A stretch of DNA of 64,000 nucleotides. Origin: Pseudooceanicola algae. GTDB lineage: Bacteria; Pseudomonadota; Alphaproteobacteria; Rhodobacterales; Rhodobacteraceae. Below the pieces are notes generated by a model, which had not been told where the DNA came from, did not search any database, and was given only the letters and a program-made list of their open reading frames with translations. A program made the position numbers and the translations under genes. Position 1 is the stretch's first letter. Each line of letters opens with the position of its first letter. This document shows positions 58,647 to 64,000 of the stretch, piece after piece. The stretch spans positions 2,547,001 through 2,611,000 of the forward strand of contig NZ_CP060436.1 in NCBI RefSeq assembly GCF_003590145.2, read 5' to 3'.

Positions 58647-59960
58647 ATGCGATACGCCGCCCTCCCCCTTCACCTTGCCAGACGGTTTGCGCATTACACG
58701 CGGGAAGAAGGGTTGAAGAACACGCTCCGACGCTCTCTGACCTGGTGGCGGAATACCGGCCTGGGCCGACGCGGTTCGATTGCCCCGGAAGTGACCGGCG
58801 GGGTAACGGATCTGACAGGCTTCTTCCGCAGCGATAGCAGCTCCTTCTGGACCGAAAGTGCATCCAGAACGGCGTTTTCGATCCCGACCCCACCGATCCG
58901 GCGCCAACGCCCGAAGATCGCCATGATCGGCGATCTGAACCTGCCGCAATGTCGGAAATACCGGGTCGAACAATTGGCCGAGGTGTTTGCCGCTGCCGAT
59001 GCCGATTACGTCTTTTCCCATTATGAGGACCTGCCGCGCTGCATGGATATTCTGCAGGACGCCACGCATCTGTTGCTTTACAGATTGCGCTCGCATCCCC
59101 ATGTCACCCGCCACCTTTACGAAGCACATCGGCTGAAGCTGCCGATCCTCTATGATATTGACGATCCGCTGTTCTCGGTGCCGGCCTATGCGACCTATGG
59201 CAACATGGATGTCCTGCCGCCCGAGTTGAAAGCACATTTCATCGACGAAGCGCCACATTATGCCGAGGTGATGAACATGGCCGATGTCGTCTCTGTCTCG
59301 ACCCCGGTGCTGCGGGATCATGCGTCGGAATTCACCTCGCGTCCGGTCTTCCTGCGCAGGAACTTCGCCGACCGCAGCACGCTGGAGGCACAGCCGCGCC
59401 CCGACGGTCCGCATGGCGAGGGCTTTCGCCTGTGCTTCGCCAGCGGCTCGCAAGGACATGAGGTCGATTTCGCAGTGATCGAAAAGGATGTGACCGAATT
59501 TCTGGCCCGAAAACCCGACCGGAAACTGGTGATCCTCGGCCACTTCGACACCCGCCGCCTGCCGGCCGAGATCCGGAACCAGGTCGAAACACATGCATTT
59601 ACGGACTATGCGGGCTATCTGGCGCATCTTTCGGGCTGCGATGCGGCGATCATGCCGCTGGCCGATGACCTGTTCAATCGCTGCAAGAGCGGGGTTCGGG
59701 TGATCGATGCGGCCTCGGTCGGTGTGCCGAGCCTTGTCGGCACTGTTTCGGACATGCAGGCCCTTGTCCAAGACGGTCGGAATGGACGCGTGATCGACTC
59801 CGCAGGCGATTGGGGCGCCGCCCTGGAGGACCTTGCCAGCGACAGGCCCTTGGTGCGTGAAATGGGTCGCGAGGCGCGATCGGGGCTGGAAACGCGTTGG
59901 TCCGCAAGGGTCGAAGAACCGGTGATCGACCCTGAGATGATCCGTTGGATCGCCGCATGA
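58647..59960 (+). CDS. Glycosyltransferase-like protein (GT4-type donor domain)
   Basis: 437 residues from ATG 58647. The N-terminal part (RYAALPLHLARRFAHYTREEGLKNTLRRSLTWWRN) is helical, then RPKIAMIGDLNLPQCRKYRVEQLAEVFA, LLYRLRSHPHVTRHLYEAHRLKLPILYDIDDPLF and a C-terminal half with FVIEKDVTEFLARKPDRKLVILGHF and MPLADDLFNRCKSGVRVIDAASVGVPSLVG. The DIDDP and NRCKSGVRVIDAASVGVP motifs suit glycosyltransferases processing capsule-like glycans. The start is uncertain: ATG 58566 and GTG 58557 would extend it, but the region before 58647 lacks family character. Its stop overlaps the next gene start (ATGA). Confidence 0.82.
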   Translation: MRYAALPLHLARRFAHYTREEGLKNTLRRSLTWWRNTGLGRRGSIAPEVTGGVTDLTGFFRSDSSSFWTESASRTAFSIPTPPIRRQRPKIAMIGDLNLPQCRKYRVEQLAEVFAAADADYVFSHYEDLPRCMDILQDATHLLLYRLRSHPHVTRHLYEAHRLKLPILYDIDDPLFSVPAYATYGNMDVLPPELKAHFIDEAPHYAEVMNMADVVSVSTPVLRDHASEFTSRPVFLRRNFADRSTLEAQPRPDGPHGEGFRLCFASGSQGHEVDFAVIEKDVTEFLARKPDRKLVILGHFDTRRLPAEIRNQVETHAFTDYAGYLAHLSGCDAAIMPLADDLFNRCKSGVRVIDAASVGVPSLVGTVSDMQALVQDGRNGRVIDSAGDWGAALEDLASDRPLVREMGREARSGLETRWSARVEEPVIDPEMIRWIAA

Positions 59961-61249
59961 CAGCGCCCCACGTCCTGATCGCGAATATCTTCTTTGCGCC
60001 CTATACTTACGGAGGCGCGACCATTGTCGCCGAAGAAGTCGCGCGCGCGTTGGCACAGCGTCACGGCTGGCAGGTCTCGGTGCTGAGCGCCGTCAGCCGC
60101 ATCGACCTGCCACCCTATGCGGTTCGCAAGATCCAGACCGGCGAGATCCCAAACTTCGTCATCAACCTGCCGCCATCGCGGCCCTATGCACAGATGTACT
60201 GCAACTCCCAGGTCGCAGAGGCCGCCGGACGGTTGATTCAATCCCTGGCGCCGGATCTTGTTCATGCGCATTGCATTCAGGAACTCGGCACTGGGGTAAT
60301 CCGCGCCGCCCGGCAGGAAGGCCTGCCGGTGGTCGTCTCCGCGCATGATTTCTGGTGGATCTGCGAAAGGCAGTTCATGATCCGTCCTGATGGCCGCTAT
60401 TGTGGACAGGATCCGGTCGATCTGAATGTCTGCCGTGGCTGCGTTCTGGACATGTCGCAAACACGCACCCGGCAATTGCAGTTGAAACAGTCCATGCAGG
60501 AGGTCGACCTGGTAACCTACCCCTCCGAATTTGCCCGCGATCTGTGTCATCGATCCGGCCTATTGCCGCAACGGGAAGCGGTCTGGCAAAACGGGGTCCG
60601 TCATCCGGGTCCGGGGTTCTTTCGGAACCAGGCACGGCGGCGACGGACCCATCCGACCCCGGTTTTCGGCTATTGCGGCGGGCCTTCGGATATCAAGGGC
60701 TGGCCATTGATCCGCAAGGCGTTCGAGGGTCTCGAACGTTCCGATTTCAAGGTCCTTCTGGCCGACGGCAGCATGGACGGAAGCTGGTGGAAAGACAGTG
60801 AATTCGCAGCTCTGCCGGGAACCTGGAAGGTGCATCCGCGCTACAGTCAGGACGAAATGGATGGCTTTTGGCAAAACATTGATGTGCTGTTGTTTCCCTC
60901 GCAATGGAAGGAAACCTTCGGACTGACCATCCGCGAGGCCCTGTGTCGAGGAATCCGTGTGATTCAAACCAATAGCGGCGGGACTGTCGAACATACGGGG
61001 CCGGACCGGGATCGCGTCTTCCCCATTGGTGCCCGGCCGGAGGCCTTGCGGGCTGAGATCCTGCATGCGCTGGCCCGTCTGGATCCTTGGCCCGACCCGG
61101 TTGCCGTCCCGGATTTCGACAGCCAGGCCGATCACTTCGCTGAATTGGTGCAACCTTTGCTGCACAAGACCATGGGCATGCCGACTGTCCGTCCGGTTCA
61201 ACTGGCCAGGTCCCACGATCCCTCCGGCTCTGCGGCAAGAACCGCGTGA
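59957..61249 (+). CDS. Glycosyltransferase family 4
   Basis: 430 residues from ATG 59957, overlapping the upstream stop. GT-B motifs are IANIFFAPYTYGGATIVAEEVARALAQ at the N-terminus, LVHAHCIQELGTGVIRAARQEGLPVVVSAHDFWWICERQF, and the donor site DIKGWPLIRKAFEGLERSDFKVLLADG and LLFPSQWKETFGLTIREALCRGIRVIQTNSGGT. The CRGC cysteine pair in VDLNVCRGCVLDM is a common feature of such GT4 enzymes. It works with the neighbouring glycosyltransferases on a surface polysaccharide. The C-terminal tail is variable. Confidence 0.92.
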   Translation: MTAPHVLIANIFFAPYTYGGATIVAEEVARALAQRHGWQVSVLSAVSRIDLPPYAVRKIQTGEIPNFVINLPPSRPYAQMYCNSQVAEAAGRLIQSLAPDLVHAHCIQELGTGVIRAARQEGLPVVVSAHDFWWICERQFMIRPDGRYCGQDPVDLNVCRGCVLDMSQTRTRQLQLKQSMQEVDLVTYPSEFARDLCHRSGLLPQREAVWQNGVRHPGPGFFRNQARRRRTHPTPVFGYCGGPSDIKGWPLIRKAFEGLERSDFKVLLADGSMDGSWWKDSEFAALPGTWKVHPRYSQDEMDGFWQNIDVLLFPSQWKETFGLTIREALCRGIRVIQTNSGGTVEHTGPDRDRVFPIGARPEALRAEILHALARLDPWPDPVAVPDFDSQADHFAELVQPLLHKTMGMPTVRPVQLARSHDPSGSAARTA

Positions 61250-61618
61250 CGGGGTTTGCACCCTCTCGACCAAGGGCGTGACACCGACCGGGGTATCGGA
61301 GGTGCCTGTTGGAAAGGGCGTCGGACTGCTGAGAGGTCTGCGGGGATAGCGCCTAGAGGCATTTGTCTTATGCGGCGTTGCCACCCGAGAAGCTACGCTC
61401 CGTCAGTCAAGATGGCGTCCTGCGATCGTGATCCGGTGGCGGTCCCAGCCCCCGAAAGCGCACCACCTGAGGCTCCGATGCAGGAAGGCCGAGACAGATC
61501 GTCAGGCCCCGGCCTTGGTGCAAGCTTGGATATCGCCCGACAGGCGACCACGATCCAGACTGCGGAGACCCTATGGACCTCAACACCCATGCAGGCCATG
61601 GCCGACCCTTGGTTGGAG
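61250..61618. other. Gene-free stretch before the sulfotransferase gene
   Basis: About 370 bases between convergent ends (plus-strand GT4 and minus-strand sulfotransferase). The long plus-strand frame across it lacks protein character and continues as antisense shadow of the sulfotransferase. I see no RNA gene, repeat or transposon end. Confidence 0.45.
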
Positions 61619-62524
61619 TCAGGCCGCCTGCCCCTCTCGACGCAGATCTGCCCGCCAGCTTTCCGGAACCGTGATGCCTTCGGCCTCGACCTCAGTGATG
61701 ATCCGCTCGATGTCTCCGGCGACCAGGTCGGGGAAATACTCCGGCATCGGGATCACGGCGGATTGGTTCACCTTCCGGGAAATCAGCTCTTCGGGATAGG
61801 CGTGATGGTCCAATCCCAGAAAATCCTCGATCCGGGCCAGCGTCGCACGGGGATCACTGCGCATGTCCTCATAGAACAGCGGCATCAGCGCGCCTTCAGG
61901 CAACGCTTGCTTCATTCGCCGCAGGATCAGGCCATATTCAGCATTTTCCCACATGAAGGGCTTGCGCATGAAGGCTTTCAGGTCGTCCGGCGACCATCGT
62001 TCCAGCAGATCAAGCTTGTCTGTCACCTGAAGGTGGAATTTCACATGGCTCCACAGCCGCTTTACCGGGTGGCGCATGGTGTAGATCACCCGAAGCTGGG
62101 TGCAATTGCCGAGGATATGCTCCCATGCCTCGGACGGAAGATGAGCATAGAGGTTCGAGAAATCGCAATTGTACAGCTCACCCCGCGGTCGGGTGAACAG
62201 GTTGCGATACCAAAGATCATCTACAGGCCGGGACAGGTAGTTCGCCACCCAATGCAGGTTGTGGCGGATCCGGTCCGGATTGGTCTTTTCCGGATCATAG
62301 CGCTGCAGGTAACGATCCTGCGCATTGGCAAGGCGGCGGGCATCGCAAAGCTGTCGGTCGTTCACATAGACATGGTAGAAATAGTGAATTTCCTTCTCGA
62401 GCGAGAAGTGCAGCTGCGGATGCTGCGCCAGCACCGAGTAGAGCCAGGTCGTTCCGGCCTTCATGGCCCCCGCGCTAAGGAAAAGATGGCCGAAAAGGCC
62501 GGGATGTCTGTTCGTTTCAATCAT
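61619..62524 (-). CDS. Sulfotransferase family protein
   Basis: 301 residues from ATG 62524. It has a PAPS-binding 5'-phosphosulfate loop, LFLSAGAMKAGTTWLYSVLAQHPQLHFSLEKEIHYF, and a 3'-phosphate-binding motif VIYTMRHPVKRLWSHVKFHL, then a helical C-terminus (EDFLGLDHHAYPEELISRKVNQS). It transfers sulfate from PAPS to a carbohydrate or lipid acceptor. An upstream TTG (62569) would extend it by 15 residues; I prefer the ATG. It sits among glycosyltransferase genes and likely decorates their glycan. Confidence 0.88.
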   Translation of the reverse strand: MIETNRHPGLFGHLFLSAGAMKAGTTWLYSVLAQHPQLHFSLEKEIHYFYHVYVNDRQLCDARRLANAQDRYLQRYDPEKTNPDRIRHNLHWVANYLSRPVDDLWYRNLFTRPRGELYNCDFSNLYAHLPSEAWEHILGNCTQLRVIYTMRHPVKRLWSHVKFHLQVTDKLDLLERWSPDDLKAFMRKPFMWENAEYGLILRRMKQALPEGALMPLFYEDMRSDPRATLARIEDFLGLDHHAYPEELISRKVNQSAVIPMPEYFPDLVAGDIERIITEVEAEGITVPESWRADLRREGQAA

Positions 62525-62671
62525 TCTGACCACCAGTTCCGACGTTCTGTCTGTCGTCGGTTTACGCAAAAACCCTCAACCATTGGTTACCATCTGGGGT
62601 TTCCGGCCCAGGCTCCGGAGCGAAAGAGTTGGCGTCAAATTTCCTAAAGCTCTTCCTAGAATGCCCCCCTG

Positions 62672-62698
62672 AAATGGCCCGGCCTTCTGCGGCCATTT
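62672..62698. terminator. Hairpin upstream of the protease gene
   Basis: AAATGGCC (62672-62679) and GGCCATTT (62691-62698) are exact inverted repeats around an 11-nt GC-rich loop, between the divergent sulfotransferase (minus) and protease (plus) genes. It could be a leader structure for the protease gene rather than a terminator. Confidence 0.4.
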
Positions 62699-62747
62699 AC
62701 CCCGAATTGCTATCCCCCTTGCCAGCATCCGTTCATGGAGGATCGAA

Positions 62748-64000
62748 ATGCCAACAGGGAGCAATCCACTTTCATCAAGCCAGTGGCACCTTCGCATGAT
62801 CGGGGACCTGGATGCGATCTGGGCGGATTACACGGGCAATTCCGTCCTTGTCGGCATCTACGACGACGGTGTCGCGCAGCACGAGGATCTGATCACCAAC
62901 TACAATTACAGCGCACGGGTCACCCTGATCGGATCCGATCCGCTGAACGACGACTACGCTCACGGCACAGCCGTGGCGGGGATCGTGGCAGCGGCGGACA
63001 ACGACACAGGCGGTATCGGCATCGCCTTCGACGCCCAGATCACCGGGGTCAATTACCTGACAGAAGCCTTCGATCTGTCCTATGCCAACTACCTGAGCCT
63101 GATCGAGGATACGGCACGCTTCGACGTGGTCAATTTTTCCTGGGCCTCGCTGCCATATTTCAATGATTTCAACAATATAGGAGACCAAAACAGCCAAGCC
63201 TATGCCGAGGTGTCGCGCATGCAGATCGCGCTGGACACCGGGCGGGACGGACTGGGCACCATCTTCGTCAAATCTGCCGGCAATTATGCCAATGACCCGG
63301 GCTGGCTGGAGTTTGGTATCGAGGGCAACGCCAATGCCGAAGGGCTGAACGCCGCCCACGGGATCATCGTGACCGCGGCGACGGACCGAGATGGCAACGT
63401 GGAATCCTATTCCAACTGGGGCCAGAGCATCCTTGTTGCGGCCCCCGCAGCAACCGTGACCACCGATATCGAAGGCAGCGGCGGGCTTTCGACCGGAAAT
63501 TACGCCGAAACCTTTGGCGGCACCTCCGCGGCGGCGCCTGTCGTGTCAGGCGTGGTCGCCCTGATGCTGGAGGCCAATCCCGACCTGCACTGGACCGATG
63601 TGCGCAACATCCTTGCGCTTTCGGCAAGCCAGACCGGGTCGGATTTCGGCAGCGAGGCGAGCGGTTACGAAATCGATTCATGGTTCGCCAATGCCGCGCA
63701 AACCTGGAACGGTGGCGGCCTGACGTTCAACGAAAGCTACGGTTATGGTCAGGTCGATGCCTTCATGGCGGTCCGCATGGCAGAGGTCTGGACCGAAATG
63801 GCGCCCGACGCGGCCGACCGGCAGGCCAGCTACATCGCGACGGCCGATATCGATGATCCGGTCACGATCCTGGATGACGACCGGACGGTCATCAGCATGG
63901 AGGTTCGGGGCGCAAAGATCGAGATCGAGCACCTGAACGTCACGATTTCCTACAAGCACAGCTGGGTCTCGGACCTGGAGCTTAGCCTGTTCACCCCGGC
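62748..64000 (+). CDS. Subtilisin-family serine protease with P-domain, 3' end missing
   Basis: The reading frame is open to the right edge (417 codons seen). It begins MPTGSNPLSSSQWHLRMIGD with GGAGG 7 nt upstream and no signal peptide. The catalytic triad is visible: Asp in LVGIYDDGVAQHEDL (about D40), His in DDYAHGTAVAGIVAA (about H73), Ser in FGGTSAAAPVVSGVVALML (about S264). After the catalytic domain, IEIEHLNVTISYKHSWVSDLELSLFTP begins a proprotein-convertase P-domain (Homo B). Rhodobacterales proteins of this layout are often exported by type I systems using C-terminal RTX repeats, which would lie outside the window. Confidence 0.92.
   Translation, partial: MPTGSNPLSSSQWHLRMIGDLDAIWADYTGNSVLVGIYDDGVAQHEDLITNYNYSARVTLIGSDPLNDDYAHGTAVAGIVAAADNDTGGIGIAFDAQITGVNYLTEAFDLSYANYLSLIEDTARFDVVNFSWASLPYFNDFNNIGDQNSQAYAEVSRMQIALDTGRDGLGTIFVKSAGNYANDPGWLEFGIEGNANAEGLNAAHGIIVTAATDRDGNVESYSNWGQSILVAAPAATVTTDIEGSGGLSTGNYAETFGGTSAAAPVVSGVVALMLEANPDLHWTDVRNILALSASQTGSDFGSEASGYEIDSWFANAAQTWNGGGLTFNESYGYGQVDAFMAVRMAEVWTEMAPDAADRQASYIATADIDDPVTILDDDRTVISMEVRGAKIEIEHLNVTISYKHSWVSDLELSLFTP

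Noticed and set aside
61256-62647. 463-codon plus-strand frame over the sulfotransferase
   Set aside because: The opposite strand encodes a sulfotransferase with both PAPS motifs; the long plus frame is its shadow.
1-64000. CRISPR array or phage block
   Set aside because: I saw no regular repeat-spacer pattern, integrase, capsid, tail or terminase gene in the window.

Overview
The window looks like chromosomal DNA of a high-GC alphaproteobacterium of the Rhodobacterales (Roseobacter/Rhodobacter group). The pointers are a TrcR (DUF1013) gene, a COQ9-family gene, DUF1244, L-malyl-CoA/beta-methylmalyl-CoA lyase of the ethylmalonyl-CoA pathway, a DgcN-DgcA D-glutamate module and many compact, terminator-separated operons. 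I could run no database searches; family calls rest on motifs and remembered homologues.

Region 1 (1-16.6 kb) is mostly housekeeping: trcR (partial), RNase T2, a quinone oxidoreductase, COQ9, rpsU, an Lrp regulator, then on the minus strand pyk, a small membrane gene, rpmI-rplT, pheS and pheT. The common rpmI-rplT-pheS-pheT order is broken twice: by a 950-residue ammonium-transporter/chemoreceptor fusion between rplT and pheS, and by a three-gene insert (a plus-strand ribbon-helix-helix-like gene with a CTTAAG repeat array in front, YrhK, cupin) between pheS and pheT.

Region 2 (16.6-30.5 kb) is metabolic. It holds a D-glutamate operon (dgcN-dgcA-D-amino-acid transaminase) divergent from mclA, an Lrp/LysE pair, accA, and an iron/polyamine-type ABC importer divergent from a LacI regulator that is translationally coupled to a 2H phosphoesterase.

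Region 3 (30.5-47.6 kb) is the most unusual part. A GMC oxidase very like pyridoxine 4-oxidase, a GntR/FCD regulator and a pyridoxamine-pyruvate transaminase face a seven-gene minus-strand operon: HpaB-type monooxygenase, SnoaL protein, two amidases, AbrB-type membrane protein, flavin reductase and a NicX-like 2,5-dihydroxypyridine dioxygenase. Both promoter regions carry TTGGTTGC/GCAACCAA boxes and share an exact 14-mer. I infer a vitamin-B6 or related 3-hydroxypyridine catabolic island that joins B6 entry enzymes to a NicX-style ring-opening branch. A BMP-type ABC importer follows.

Region 4 (47.6-64 kb) is accessory: a decayed IS5-family element, tRNA-Arg(CCT), a chemoreceptor ending in a CheR-docking-like pentapeptide, an IS3-family element with a 4-bp target duplication, a LacI regulator, a YcaQ/AlkZ-type glycosylase, an orphan CoxM-type FAD subunit, a glycosyltransferase/sulfotransferase cluster, and a subtilisin-family protease that runs off the right edge.
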